A stretch of 64,000 bases of DNA from Phorcysia thermohydrogeniphila (GCF_004339575.1 NZ_SMFV01000004.1:62001-126000); one strand, 5' to 3'. Numbered from the stretch's first letter, positions 33,822-42,842 are shown. Notes: generated from the sequence alone by a model not told the origin. Program-made: numbers and translations.

Positions 33822-34733
33822 TTACCTCTCCACCTTTTTCAGGAAGAAAAATTTTCCGACAACGATAACGAAGAAGCTCATAACGAAGAGAATGAGGGCT
33901 AAGTAAAAGAGGCTTGAAAGGTAAAGGTCTGTATCAGCCTCAGTAAACTCGTTGGCAAGTGTAACCGTAATGGATGTTGCAGGCTCTAAGATGGAGCTCG
34001 GTATAACGGGCTGGTTACCCATAACGAAGGTAACGGCCATTGTCTCTCCGAGAGCTCTACCGAGAGAAAGAATTATTCCACCTATAACGCCAAGCTTTGC
34101 GTAAGGTATAACGACGTCCTTCATAACGTCCCACTTTGTAGCTCCAAGGGCGTAGGCAGATTCTTTAAGAATATCTGGCACCATCTTAAAGGAGTCCCTC
34201 GCTATGGCTGCCGTAAAGGGAAGTATCATGATTGAGAGAACGACTGAGGCCGTTAAAAGGCCAATACCCGGAGTGTAACCGGAAAAGAAACTACCAACCA
34301 CGGGGAGCTTACCTAAGGTGGCGTGGATGATTGGTTGAACTTTGTCACGCATGAAGGGGGCAAAGTAGAAAAGTCCCCACATACCGTAGATGATACTGGG
34401 AATGGCGGCAAGGAGCTCTATAGCTACCCCAACGGGTGTCCTTAAAAAGTGGGGTGCTATCTCTGTTAGGAATATGGCGATACCTATGGCAACGGGAACT
34501 GCAATGGCAATTGCAATAACCGTGCTAACGAGAGTGCCAAAGATTGCTGGAGCTCCCCCAAACTTTTCAAGGGGAGGATTCCAGACCTGTGATGTTATGA
34601 ACTTCCACACCCCAAAGGCCTGAATGGAAAGAGAAGACTCTTTATAGAGAACAATAAAGAGAGCTCCAAGTATGAAAAGAACAAAGAGCGCCGCCCCAAG
34701 AGCCACCTTGGCAAAAACCCTATCTATGCTCAC
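33822..34733 (-). CDS. pstC: Phosphate ABC transporter permease PstC
   Basis: The 303-residue permease shows AVPVAIGIAIFLTEIAPHFL, AAIPSIIYGMWGLFYFAPFM and the EAA loop ILKESAYALGATKWDVMKDV, typical of PstC. Translation starts at a GTG (34733-34731) after AGGAG. Normally pstS, the binding protein, precedes pstC; here the restriction-modification island occupies that side, so the binding protein must be encoded elsewhere or lost. Confidence 0.95.
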   Translation of the reverse strand: MSIDRVFAKVALGAALFVLFILGALFIVLYKESSLSIQAFGVWKFITSQVWNPPLEKFGGAPAIFGTLVSTVIAIAIAVPVAIGIAIFLTEIAPHFLRTPVGVAIELLAAIPSIIYGMWGLFYFAPFMRDKVQPIIHATLGKLPVVGSFFSGYTPGIGLLTASVVLSIMILPFTAAIARDSFKMVPDILKESAYALGATKWDVMKDVVIPYAKLGVIGGIILSLGRALGETMAVTFVMGNQPVIPSSILEPATSITVTLANEFTEADTDLYLSSLFYLALILFVMSFFVIVVGKFFFLKKVER

Positions 34734-34850
34734 GCCGATAACTCCTGAACTTGTTGAGGAAATTCTAACAGATAGAGCAAAAGTAGGAGGTTATCCTATC
34801 AAATCTGGAAAAGCCTCAGAGCTTGTATTTCCCATCCGCACATTTTCGGT

Positions 34851-34872
34851 TTGCATGATTACCGCACTAATT
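34851..34872 (+). promoter_or_regulatory. Candidate operator upstream of the methyltransferase arm
   Basis: TTGCATG, six bases, then GCACTAATT lie about 55 bp upstream of the small winged-helix-like gene. The same two blocks, spaced by two bases, occur upstream of the nuclease gene on the other strand. The shared blocks suggest a common regulator site for both arms of the restriction-modification island, possibly bound by the 45-residue protein. The different spacing weakens the case. Confidence 0.35.
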
Positions 34873-34925
34873 TACACTCGTATATTCATCCACTAAACTA
34901 TAACAACGACTACTTGGAGAAGGAA

Positions 34926-35063
34926 ATGTGGACACCACCCCAAATAGCAAGAGAGTCAGGAGTTAGTGGTAATACGAGACGCTATACCCGTAAACATTTA
35001 AAAACTCTTCAAAAGGAAGGAACTCTAAGAGTCAAAAAACCGGAGAATTACCCATGCAAGTAA
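34926..35063 (+). CDS. Small winged-helix/HTH-like protein, putative restriction-modification controller
   Basis: This 45-residue ORF begins MWTPPQIARESGVSGNTRRY and continues TRKHLKTLQKEGTLRVKK, the pattern of a helix-turn-helix followed by a wing strand (IARESGVSxxT, then LxxLxxEGxLRVKK). GGAGAAGG precedes the ATG well. Its stop lies 10 nt inside the methyltransferase gene, so the two are coupled. Position and size resemble controller genes of type II systems, although classical C proteins are a different (Xre-like) fold. Function is inferred. Confidence 0.6.
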   Translation: MWTPPQIARESGVSGNTRRYTRKHLKTLQKEGTLRVKKPENYPCK

Positions 35064-36277
35064 AAGCAACGGAAAGAGTAATTAGGTATAAAGAGTACGA
35101 TTATGCAGGCATACTGGCAAGCACCGGAATATACGGAATCCATAAATTCCCTGCGATGCTACACTTTAAAGTTGTAGAATCATTAATAGACGAATTCTCT
35201 TCCCCAGAAGAAATAGTATATGACCCATTCTGCGGTAGCGGGGTAACTCTTAACGTTGCCATTAGAAAAGAAAGAAACGCTATAGGAACAGATATAAATC
35301 CGCTGGCTCTTCTAATAGCTGAAGTTCGCTCATTAACGAACATTAATCCAGAGGAATATATAAAAGAACTCCTACAAAATTGGGAAAAACTAACCCCCGA
35401 AATTCCAAAAGTTAAAAATTTGAATTATTGGTTTAAAGACTATGTCGTAGAAGAACTTGGAAAAATACGGAGTTTTCTTCTTAAACTTCCACCCAGTGGA
35501 GAAAAAAAGTTTCTCTCAGTCGTCTTCTCCCAGACAGTAAGAGATGTTTCCCTCACTCGCAAAGGGGAATTTAAAAGATACAGGATGAAACCCTCAGAAA
35601 TTGAAAAGTTTTCTCCCAATGTCCTTGCTACTTTCATTAGCTTGTCGCAAGATTACTACAAAAGGCTTACAAGCTGGCCAAAACCAAAAGGAAAGCTATC
35701 CCTATACTTGCACGATACAAGAAGGCCACTCCCCTTTAATGAAAAAGTTGATACAGTAATCACATCGCCCCCTTATGGAGACAGCAAAACTACAGTAGCC
35801 TACGGGGAGTTCTCGTCTTTTTCCTTAGAATGGTTGCAAGGTATTATAACTCTACCTCCTTACAACATTGATAGAAAATCCTTAGGCGGGGATAAAAGTA
35901 AAGCTCCCTATGAAATTCCTTCTTTTCCAAGCTTAGAAAAAACAATAGAAGATATCTCCAAAAGAGATAGAAAGAGAGCCGAAGAGGTATTAAGCTTTTA
36001 CAAAGACCTATTCATTTGCATTAGAAACATCACGGGTAAATTATCTGATAGAGCTACTGTATGCTTCATCGTTGGGAACAGAAGAGTAAAAAAATGCACA
36101 ATTCCAATGAATGAGATAGTAAAAGAAATGTTTGAGTATTTTGGATTAAATCACTACGAAACACGAGTTAGAAATATTCTTAACAAAAGGATGCCTCTTA
36201 ATAATTCTCCTTCCAACAAAAAAGGTGACAAAGACAAAACAATGAAAAGTGAGTTCATCGTAATAATGAAAGTTTAG
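35054..36277 (+). CDS. DNA methyltransferase (probable N4-cytosine or N6-adenine), type II modification arm
   Basis: The 407-residue protein has GIHKFPAMLHFKVVE (motif X-like, near residue 28), DPFCGSGVTLN (motif I, residues 57-67, SAM binding) and TSPPYGDS (motif IV, about residue 237). An SPPY catalytic motif marks amino-methyltransferases, most often N4-cytosine. About 170 residues between motifs I and IV may hold target recognition. The gene is AT-rich compared with dnaE and pst. It converges on the nuclease gene, overlapping its 3' end by 23 nt. Confidence 0.9.
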   Translation: MQVKATERVIRYKEYDYAGILASTGIYGIHKFPAMLHFKVVESLIDEFSSPEEIVYDPFCGSGVTLNVAIRKERNAIGTDINPLALLIAEVRSLTNINPEEYIKELLQNWEKLTPEIPKVKNLNYWFKDYVVEELGKIRSFLLKLPPSGEKKFLSVVFSQTVRDVSLTRKGEFKRYRMKPSEIEKFSPNVLATFISLSQDYYKRLTSWPKPKGKLSLYLHDTRRPLPFNEKVDTVITSPPYGDSKTTVAYGEFSSFSLEWLQGIITLPPYNIDRKSLGGDKSKAPYEIPSFPSLEKTIEDISKRDRKRAEEVLSFYKDLFICIRNITGKLSDRATVCFIVGNRRVKKCTIPMNEIVKEMFEYFGLNHYETRVRNILNKRMPLNNSPSNKKGDKDKTMKSEFIVIMKV

Positions 36278-36974
36278 CTCTTATCCACCGAGGTAAATAG
36301 GAAAGTTCATAAACTTCTATACGCTTAATATCCTCTTCAATAAAACCTTTTAAGGAAAAATACAAATTGTCAGGCAAAAATAGAACTCGTAACCCCTCTT
36401 CCTGCATATCCAAAAGTTTTCCTTCCGTTATGTCAGCAGAATCACTTAAACAAACAAAAGCCGCATTAGGAAAATGACGAAAAATAGGAATATCCTCTCT
36501 CCACCTCTCCCTTAATGTTCTTTTAACAGCCAAAGCGATAACCCCATTAGGATTTTTTTCAAGAGCTTCCTTAGAAGGAATCGCTACATCTGGATAATAA
36601 CTTTTCTTTGATCTCCTTCTACCAACAGGTTCATTGTCTATACCGTATTCCTTTAGAGCATAACTTAATATGTATTCGCTACTCATTCCCCCTCTTGACC
36701 TCCGTGTATTGGCTATTACCGTGGAAAGTTCAACAACGATATCTGCAACTTTTTGTAAAGTATCCTTCAATCTACTTTCAGGATTTATTTCCTTTAAGAG
36801 AATCTCTCTTACCACTCTTTTTTCTTCTAAAAGATACAGCCTATGGGCTTCCTTTTCTATTTCGTTCACATACTCAGAAAAAGAAACATCACTTGAAATT
36901 CTTCCTCTCACGTTTCTGACTGCCTCGTCTATAATATCCGAAACGGCCCTTATACTTTTAGAAAAAAAAGACAT
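36255..36974 (-). CDS. Type II restriction endonuclease, EcoRII-C/PspGI-like
   Basis: The 239-residue protein shows, in order, ANTRRSRGGMSSEYILSYAL (residues 89-108), YPDVAIPS (127-134) and ALAVKRTLRERWRED (147-161). These match the EcoRII-C/PspGI pattern: an RRSRAG...E helix, PD(F)IIPS and AKTTxKDRWRQ, giving a PD-(D/E)xK site with D129 and K151. Family members cut CCWGG-type sites, so a related target is possible but unproven. The ATG at 36974 has GGAGGAG upstream; an upstream TTG is the alternative. It faces the methyltransferase tail to tail. Confidence 0.78.
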   Translation of the reverse strand: MSFFSKSIRAVSDIIDEAVRNVRGRISSDVSFSEYVNEIEKEAHRLYLLEEKRVVREILLKEINPESRLKDTLQKVADIVVELSTVIANTRRSRGGMSSEYILSYALKEYGIDNEPVGRRRSKKSYYPDVAIPSKEALEKNPNGVIALAVKRTLRERWREDIPIFRHFPNAAFVCLSDSADITEGKLLDMQEEGLRVLFLPDNLYFSLKGFIEEDIKRIEVYELSYLPRWIRAKLSLLR

Positions 36975-36997
36975 AACTGCTATCTCCTCCAAATCTC

Positions 36998-37015
36998 AAT
37001 TAGTGCAACATGCAA
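36998..37015 (-). promoter_or_regulatory. Candidate operator upstream of the nuclease arm
   Basis: On the minus strand TTGCATG, two bases, GCACTAATT lie 24-41 bp upstream of the nuclease ATG. Both blocks recur, with a six-base spacer, upstream of the methyltransferase arm at 34851-34872. A single factor could control both arms. The site also lies upstream of dnaE on the other strand. Confidence 0.35.
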
Positions 37016-37073
37016 CTATAAGCTTCTAACCTAAATTTCAGTATAACAAACCTTAGGTCAGAAGGAGAAAAAG

Positions 37074-40000
37074 ATGGCAAAAGCTGGTGATTTCGTTCAC
37101 CTCCACCTCCACTCCCAGTACTCAATCCTTGACGGGGCAATAAAAATAAAGGACCTCGTAAAGAAGGCCAAAGAGTACGGAATGCCGGCCGTTGCCGTTA
37201 CAGACCACGGAAATATGTACGCCTCCTATGAGCTCTACAAAACCTGTAAGGAAGAGGGAATAAAACCAATAGTTGGACAGGAGTTCTACATAGCTAAGGG
37301 CTCTCGCTTTGACAAACAGAAAGGAGAAGAGGGAGAAAAGGGTAGCTACCACCTAATACTCCTTGCCAAGAACGAAACAGGCCTCAAGAACCTCATGAAG
37401 CTAAGCACAATAGGGTTCTTAGAGGGCTTTTACTATAAACCGAGAATAGACAAAGAGGTCTTAGAAAAGTACAGCGAAGGGCTAATTGCCCTTTCTGCCT
37501 GCATTCAGGGTGAAATCCCCCTCCTCTACCTTACGGGAAAAGAGGAAGAGGCCGTAAAAGCAGCAAAGTGGTACAAGGAGCTCTTTGGCGACGACTTCTA
37601 CCTTGAAATCCAGTACCACGGAATAAAGGAACAGGAAAGGGCAAACAGGTTTTTAATAGAGCTCTCCAAAAAACTTGACATAGAGCTCGTTGCAACAAAC
37701 GACGCTCACTACTTAAACAGCGAGGACTGGGAAGCCCACGACGTTTTACTCTGCCTCCAGACTGGTAAAAAGCTCTCCGACGAAAAACGGATGCGCTTTC
37801 CAACAAAGGAGTTCTACTTTAAAAACGCCCTTGAAATGCTTGAAGTCTTCAAAGAGGTTCCCCACGCAGTATTCAACACCCTAAAAGTTGCAGAGAAAAT
37901 AGACGACACCTTAGCCCCCTTTGAGTCCTCAGGATACCTCCTTCCAAAGTACGAAGTTCCTGAAGGCTACACCTACGAGTCCTTCCTTAGAGAGCTTGCC
38001 CTTAAAGGGCTTGAAAAAAGGTTTAAGGAGCAGGGGATAACCGACGGGGAAACAAAGAAAAAATACTATGAGCGCCTTGAGCACGAGCTAAAAATCATCT
38101 CAGACATGGGATTTCCCGGTTACTTCCTGATAGTCTGGGACTTTATCAACTGGGCAAAGAAAAACGGCATTCCCGTTGGTCCCGGTAGGGGTTCGGCTGC
38201 AGGTTCACTGGTTGCTTACGCAATCGGCATAACCGACATAGACCCATTAAGGTTCAACCTCCTCTTTGAGCGTTTCCTAAACCCAGAAAGGGTAACGATG
38301 CCAGACATTGACGTTGACATCTGTCAGGAAGGAAGGGACAGGGTTATCCAGTACGTCCGCGAAAAGTACGGAGAGGACAAGGTCTGCCAGATTATCACCT
38401 TTGGAACTCTAAAGACAAAGATGGTCATCCGTGACGTAGCAAGAGTCCTTGGAATGCCACCAAAGGAGGTGGACAAGTTTGCAAAACTCATTCCCGGGGA
38501 TGCCGGCTCTGTAGAGGAAGTCCTTGAGAAAGCTCCAGAGATAAGGGAGCTGGCAGAAAAGGACGAAACCATAGGAAAGCTCATAGACATCGCAAAGAAG
38601 CTTCAGGGGCTTACAAGGCAGACTGGAGTCCACGCTGCAGGCGTCGTTATTGCCCCCGAAACGCTCACAAACTTCATCCCCTTAGCCCGCAGTAAGGACG
38701 GGGACGTAACGACCCAGTACGACATGGGACAGATTGAGGCCTTAGGGCTTTTAAAGATGGACTTCTTAGGCCTCAAGACCTTAACGATTATTGACAGAAC
38801 GATAAAGCTGATAGAGGAACGCCACGGGGTAAAGATTGAACCAACGAAGATTCCCCTTGACGATGAGAAGACCTTTAAACTCCTACAGGAGGGCAACACC
38901 ATAGGCGTCTTCCAGCTTGAATCAAGGGGAATGAGAAACCTCATGAGGAGATTAAAGCCCTCCGTCTTTGAGGACATCATAGCCTTAGTTGCCCTCTACC
39001 GTCCGGGACCTCTAAACTCCGGAATGGCAGAAAGCTACATAAGGCGTAAGCACGGTCAGGAAGAGGTTGACTACATCTTCCCAGAGCTTGAGCCTGTTCT
39101 TAAAGAGACCTACGGCCTCTTCATCTATCAGGAACAGATAATGCAGATAGCCAACATCTTGGCAGGCTACACCCTCGGAGAGGCAGACCTCCTCCGTCGT
39201 GCAATGGGTAAAAAGAAAAAGGAAATAATGGAGGAGCAGAGGAGCATCTTCATCAGCCGTGCCGTTGAGAGGGGTTACCCGAGGGAGAAGATTGAAAAGC
39301 TCTTTGACGACATAGCAAAGTTTGCTGAGTACGGATTCAACAAGTCTCACTCGGCAGCTTACGGATTCTTGGCCTACGTAACGGCTTACCTTAAGGCCCA
39401 CTACCCGAAAGAGCTAATGGCAACAATGATGTCCCTTGATTTTGATAAGACCGATGAAATCGTTAAGTTCATGAAGGATTGCCGTGAAAACGGCATTCCC
39501 GTATTCCCACCGGACATAAACAAGAGTGACGCCTTCTTCTCAATAGAAGGGGAAGGAATAAGGTTCGGCCTTGCCGGTATTAAGGGCGTTGGAGAGAAGG
39601 CAGCCCGCCACATCGTAGAGGTCAGAAAGGAAGGAGGGGAGTTTAAGGATATCTACGACTTCTGCGAAAGGGTTGACCTTAAAGTTGTAAACAGAAAGGT
39701 AATTGAGTCCCTCATAAAGGCCGGAGCTTTTGACTCCACCGGCGTCTCAAGGGCAGCAAACATGGCTGTTCTTGATAAGGCAATGTCCGTTGCCCAGAGC
39801 CTACAGAAGTCTAAGAGCAAAGGACTCCTGAGCCTCTTTGGAGATGAAAGTAAGGGAATTGACAGGGAAATCCCCGACGTTCCGGAGTGGAATGAGAGGA
39901 TTAAGCTGGAGTATGAGAGGCAGTCCGTAGGCTTTTATCTTTCAGGCCATCCCCTCCTTGAGTACAAGGACCTCATACAGTTTAGCTTTAACTCAACCTC

Positions 40001-40526
40001 TGAGAAGGAAGAGTGGAAGGACGGCCAAGAGGTGAAGCTCGTTGGAGCGATAACTGAGGTAAACGTAAAGAGGACACAGAGAGGGGAGCTCTGGGCAAAC
40101 GTGGAACTTTCAGACCTTGACGGAACTGTTAACCTCCTTGTCTTTCCGAACCTCTACAGGGAAAAGATGGAGCTCCTCACAGAAGGTAACGTCGTAGTTG
40201 TAGAGGGAGAGGTCAGGGAAGAGGAGGAGGCAAGCTCAATAATAGCTAAGGAGATATCCACCCTCAACGAGAAAGTCTTTAACGACGTCAACGAGATAGC
40301 CATTAGGCTCTACGACGAGGAGATAACCGATGAGCTCTTAAAAAAGCTAAAGAGCTTTGTAGAGGAGCACGGCTCTCCAAGGGGTAAACCTGTTATCATA
40401 GAGGCAAAGCTGAAGGATTGTTTTGTAAAATTGCAACTCCACCCAGACTACTCGTTACCCGTTAGCGCAGAAGTGCTTAAAGAGCTTAAGAAGATACTAC
40501 CGGCAGAAAGAATAAGTATTAACTGA
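37074..40526 (+). CDS. dnaE: DNA polymerase III alpha subunit
   Basis: The 1150-residue protein has an N-terminal PHP domain (FVHLHLHSQYSILDGAIKIK), the polymerase core with GPGRGSAAGSLVAYAIGITD and TMPDIDVDICQEGRDRVIQY (catalytic Asp pair), a helix-hairpin-helix region and a C-terminal OB domain (VKLVGAITEVNVKRTQRGEL). It is the replicative polymerase of the DnaE1 type. The ATG follows AGAAGGAG. It is transcribed with accA, 10 bp downstream. Confidence 0.98.
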   Translation: MAKAGDFVHLHLHSQYSILDGAIKIKDLVKKAKEYGMPAVAVTDHGNMYASYELYKTCKEEGIKPIVGQEFYIAKGSRFDKQKGEEGEKGSYHLILLAKNETGLKNLMKLSTIGFLEGFYYKPRIDKEVLEKYSEGLIALSACIQGEIPLLYLTGKEEEAVKAAKWYKELFGDDFYLEIQYHGIKEQERANRFLIELSKKLDIELVATNDAHYLNSEDWEAHDVLLCLQTGKKLSDEKRMRFPTKEFYFKNALEMLEVFKEVPHAVFNTLKVAEKIDDTLAPFESSGYLLPKYEVPEGYTYESFLRELALKGLEKRFKEQGITDGETKKKYYERLEHELKIISDMGFPGYFLIVWDFINWAKKNGIPVGPGRGSAAGSLVAYAIGITDIDPLRFNLLFERFLNPERVTMPDIDVDICQEGRDRVIQYVREKYGEDKVCQIITFGTLKTKMVIRDVARVLGMPPKEVDKFAKLIPGDAGSVEEVLEKAPEIRELAEKDETIGKLIDIAKKLQGLTRQTGVHAAGVVIAPETLTNFIPLARSKDGDVTTQYDMGQIEALGLLKMDFLGLKTLTIIDRTIKLIEERHGVKIEPTKIPLDDEKTFKLLQEGNTIGVFQLESRGMRNLMRRLKPSVFEDIIALVALYRPGPLNSGMAESYIRRKHGQEEVDYIFPELEPVLKETYGLFIYQEQIMQIANILAGYTLGEADLLRRAMGKKKKEIMEEQRSIFISRAVERGYPREKIEKLFDDIAKFAEYGFNKSHSAAYGFLAYVTAYLKAHYPKELMATMMSLDFDKTDEIVKFMKDCRENGIPVFPPDINKSDAFFSIEGEGIRFGLAGIKGVGEKAARHIVEVRKEGGEFKDIYDFCERVDLKVVNRKVIESLIKAGAFDSTGVSRAANMAVLDKAMSVAQSLQKSKSKGLLSLFGDESKGIDREIPDVPEWNERIKLEYERQSVGFYLSGHPLLEYKDLIQFSFNSTSEKEEWKDGQEVKLVGAITEVNVKRTQRGELWANVELSDLDGTVNLLVFPNLYREKMELLTEGNVVVVEGEVREEEEASSIIAKEISTLNEKVFNDVNEIAIRLYDEEITDELLKKLKSFVEEHGSPRGKPVIIEAKLKDCFVKLQLHPDYSLPVSAEVLKELKKILPAERISIN

Positions 40527-40536
40527 GGTTTGAGCC

Positions 40537-41475
40537 ATGGCTGGACTTTTTGAATTTGAAAGACAGGTTGATAGACTAAGAAAAAAGATTGAGGAACTCA
40601 AATCAATGGGAAAGTTTGAGCCAGCAGTAATTGAGGAGATAGAGAGAAAGTTCCAGAAGAAGATAAGAGAGTTCTACGAAAACCTTTCCGCTTGGGATAG
40701 AGTTCAGATAGCCCGCCACCCCGACCGTCCCCACGCCATTGACTACATAAGAAACGTCTTTACGGACTTTATAGAGCTCCACGGCGATAGGCACTGTGGC
40801 GATGGTAAAGCAATTATCGCCGGCTTTGGGAAGTTTGAAGGTCAACCGGTCTGTATCATAGCTCAAGAAAAAGGAAGGGACACGAAGGAGAAGATAGAAA
40901 GAAACTTTGGAATGCCCGTTCCGGAGGACTACAGGAAGGCCCTAAGGGTAATGAAGCTGGCAGATAAACTTGGAAAACCCATAATCACCTTAGTAGACAC
41001 GCCGGGCGCTTTTCCCGGGATAGAGGCAGAAGAACACGGGCAGTCTGAAGCGATAGCGAGAAACCTCCTTGAGATGGCAAAGTTAAAAGTTCCCGTAGTT
41101 ACAGTCGTGATAGGTGAAGGAGGTTCTGGAGGAGCTTTAGCAATAAGTGTAGCGAATAGGCTGTTAATGTTTGAAAACGCCATCTACTCCGTGATTTCCC
41201 CTGAAGGTTGTGCAGCGATTCTCTGGCAGTCTCAGGAAAAAGTTAAGGAGGCAGCAGAAGCCCTCAAACTTACGGCTAAGGACCTACTAAAACTTGGAAT
41301 AATAGACGACATAATTCCTGAGCCTTTAGAGGGTGCTCACAGGGACTGGAGAACGACATTTGAAAACTTTAGGGTTTACGTTAAGAAACACCTTGAAGAA
41401 CTCCTCCCTCTAAAGCCCGAAGAGCTCGTAGAACAGAGGTACAGGAAGTTTAGAGAAATAGGAAGCCTGAGGTAG
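40537..41475 (+). CDS. accA: Acetyl-CoA carboxylase carboxyltransferase alpha subunit
   Basis: The 312-residue protein has an N-terminal helical pair (EFERQVDRLRKKIEELKSMG) and the carboxyltransferase core: IARHPDRPHAIDYIRNVFTD, FIELHGDRHCGDGKAIIAGF, LVDTPGAFPGIEAEEHGQSE and VIGEGGSGGALAISVANRLL. It makes malonyl-CoA for fatty acid synthesis together with AccD, which is elsewhere. It follows dnaE by 10 bp, and its stop codon lies within a shared terminal hairpin. Confidence 0.97.
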   Translation: MAGLFEFERQVDRLRKKIEELKSMGKFEPAVIEEIERKFQKKIREFYENLSAWDRVQIARHPDRPHAIDYIRNVFTDFIELHGDRHCGDGKAIIAGFGKFEGQPVCIIAQEKGRDTKEKIERNFGMPVPEDYRKALRVMKLADKLGKPIITLVDTPGAFPGIEAEEHGQSEAIARNLLEMAKLKVPVVTVVIGEGGSGGALAISVANRLLMFENAIYSVISPEGCAAILWQSQEKVKEAAEALKLTAKDLLKLGIIDDIIPEPLEGAHRDWRTTFENFRVYVKKHLEELLPLKPEELVEQRYRKFREIGSLR

Positions 41476-41488
41476 TACTCCTCAGGCT
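41464..41488. terminator. Bidirectional hairpin between accA and the DEAD-box gene, containing both stop codons
   Basis: AGCCTGAGG and CCTCAGGCT form a perfect 9-bp stem with a 7-base loop. The accA stop is in the loop, and the stop of the converging helicase gene is in the right arm. The U tract is poor on both sides, so it may act as an RNA 3' end stabiliser or a weak terminator for both genes. Confidence 0.6.
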
Positions 41489-42732
41489 ATCACCCTCTTT
41501 AAGAGTAAAGCAACAACCTCTTCGGGATTTCTCCTCTCAACAAGCTCTTTCGCAAGTTCCCTTACTCTTTCGGGAAGCCTCTCAGTTGGAGCTGAAAGGA
41601 GCTCCTCCTTTAGTTCCTTTAAGTCATTTGCCCTAAACCTTTCTGGACGAACTCCCTTTAGCCCTTTAATCCTGTAGAGCCTCCTCTTTTCACTCTCAGC
41701 GACGAGGCTAATCGCAACACCTTCCCTTCCGGCCCTTCCGGTTCTGCCAATCCTGTGAACGTAGCTTTCTGGGTTTTCAGGGAGCTCGTAGTTAATGACA
41801 AGCCCCACGTCCTTGATATCTATTCCCCTTGCAGCTACATCGGTAGCAACGAGGACTTTAACCCTACCTTCCCTAAAGGTCTTCATTACGTTCTCTCTCT
41901 GTCTCTGGGAGAGGTCTCCGTGAATAGCCCTTGCACCTATGCCTCTCTTTTGGAGCTCCCTCTCAAGCTCTGCCGCGTCCCGCTTTGTCTTTACAAAAAC
42001 AATTGTTGTCGTTCCTTCGTGTTCCCTAAGGAGCTTTTCAAGGGCTCTCAGTCTTTCCTCACTTTTTATAAAAATCAACCTCTGGCGCACCTTAGGAGTG
42101 ATAAGCTGCTTTCCAACCTTAACGGTCTTATAGCCCGGCCTTAAGTACTTATCTATGAGCTTCCTTATCTCGTAAGGCATAGTGGCCGAAAAGAGCATAG
42201 TTTGTTTATTTTTCGGCGTTTTAGAGAGTATCTCCTCTATGTCCTCTATGAACCCCATATCAAGCATCTGGTCCGCCTCATCAAGGACGGCAAACCTTAC
42301 CCTGTCAAGCTTCAGAACTCCCCTGTTTATCAAGTCCTTAACCCTACCGGGCGTCCCAACAACTATCTGGTTTCTACCTCTCCTTAGGATGTTTATCTGC
42401 TTCTCAATAGAAACGCCACCGTATATGGGATAGGCAGAAACGCCCTTGTTCTTACCGATAAGAGAAAGCTCGTGGGCAACCTGAATTGCGAGCTCCCTCG
42501 TTGGAGTAAGAACTATCGCCTTAACTCCCCTCTCCCTTGAGCCAATTTTCTCAACCAGAGGTATTCCAAAGGCAGCAGTTTTACCTGTTCCTGTCTGTGC
42601 CTGTCCAACAATATCGTAACCTTCAAGGGCTATAGGAATCGCCTCCTTCTGTATAGGCGTTGGTCTCTCAAAACCCATTTCCTCTAAGGATTTCTGAATC
42701 CTTGAATCAAGTTGCTCAAATGTAAACTCCAT
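41482..42732 (-). CDS. DEAD-box RNA helicase
   Basis: The 416-residue protein has all helicase motifs: Q motif (GFERPTPIQKEAIP), AQTGTGKTAAFGIPLVEKIG, PTRELA, VLDEADQMLDMGF, FSATMP, ATDVAARGIDIKDVGLVINY and HRIGRTGRAG. The C-terminal tail is short and basic. It lies downstream of cspA on the same strand with only a terminator between them, so a role in cold adaptation like CsdA/RhlE is likely. The ATG at 42732 follows AGGAGAAGAG. Confidence 0.95.
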   Translation of the reverse strand: MEFTFEQLDSRIQKSLEEMGFERPTPIQKEAIPIALEGYDIVGQAQTGTGKTAAFGIPLVEKIGSRERGVKAIVLTPTRELAIQVAHELSLIGKNKGVSAYPIYGGVSIEKQINILRRGRNQIVVGTPGRVKDLINRGVLKLDRVRFAVLDEADQMLDMGFIEDIEEILSKTPKNKQTMLFSATMPYEIRKLIDKYLRPGYKTVKVGKQLITPKVRQRLIFIKSEERLRALEKLLREHEGTTTIVFVKTKRDAAELERELQKRGIGARAIHGDLSQRQRENVMKTFREGRVKVLVATDVAARGIDIKDVGLVINYELPENPESYVHRIGRTGRAGREGVAISLVAESEKRRLYRIKGLKGVRPERFRANDLKELKEELLSAPTERLPERVRELAKELVERRNPEEVVALLLKRVIA

Positions 42733-42762
42733 ACTCTTCTCCTCTCCTTAATAAGTCCTTAC

Positions 42763-42815
42763 AAATAAAAAATTGCCACGATTTCCGACGCCGTTTCAGA
42801 CGGAAACCGTGGCAA
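42763..42815 (-). terminator. Rho-independent terminator after cspA
   Basis: On the minus strand TTGCCACGG-TTTCCG pairs with CGGAAA-TCGTGGCAA (one mismatch in about 15 bp, loop of about 13), followed by TTTTTTATTTG. It lies 28 bp after the cspA stop and 31 bp before the DEAD-box start. It would separate the short cspA message from the longer cspA-helicase transcript unless read through. Confidence 0.85.
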
Positions 42816-42842
42816 CCTATTTTAGTTAAATTCCATTAGCTG

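Noticed and set aside
34725-34896. Plus-strand frame with ITPELVEEILTDRAKVGGYP and FPIRTFSVC upstream of pstC
   Set aside because: It looks protein-like but has no clear start or ribosome-binding site, partly lies antisense to pstC and matches no family I know; it may be a gene remnant.
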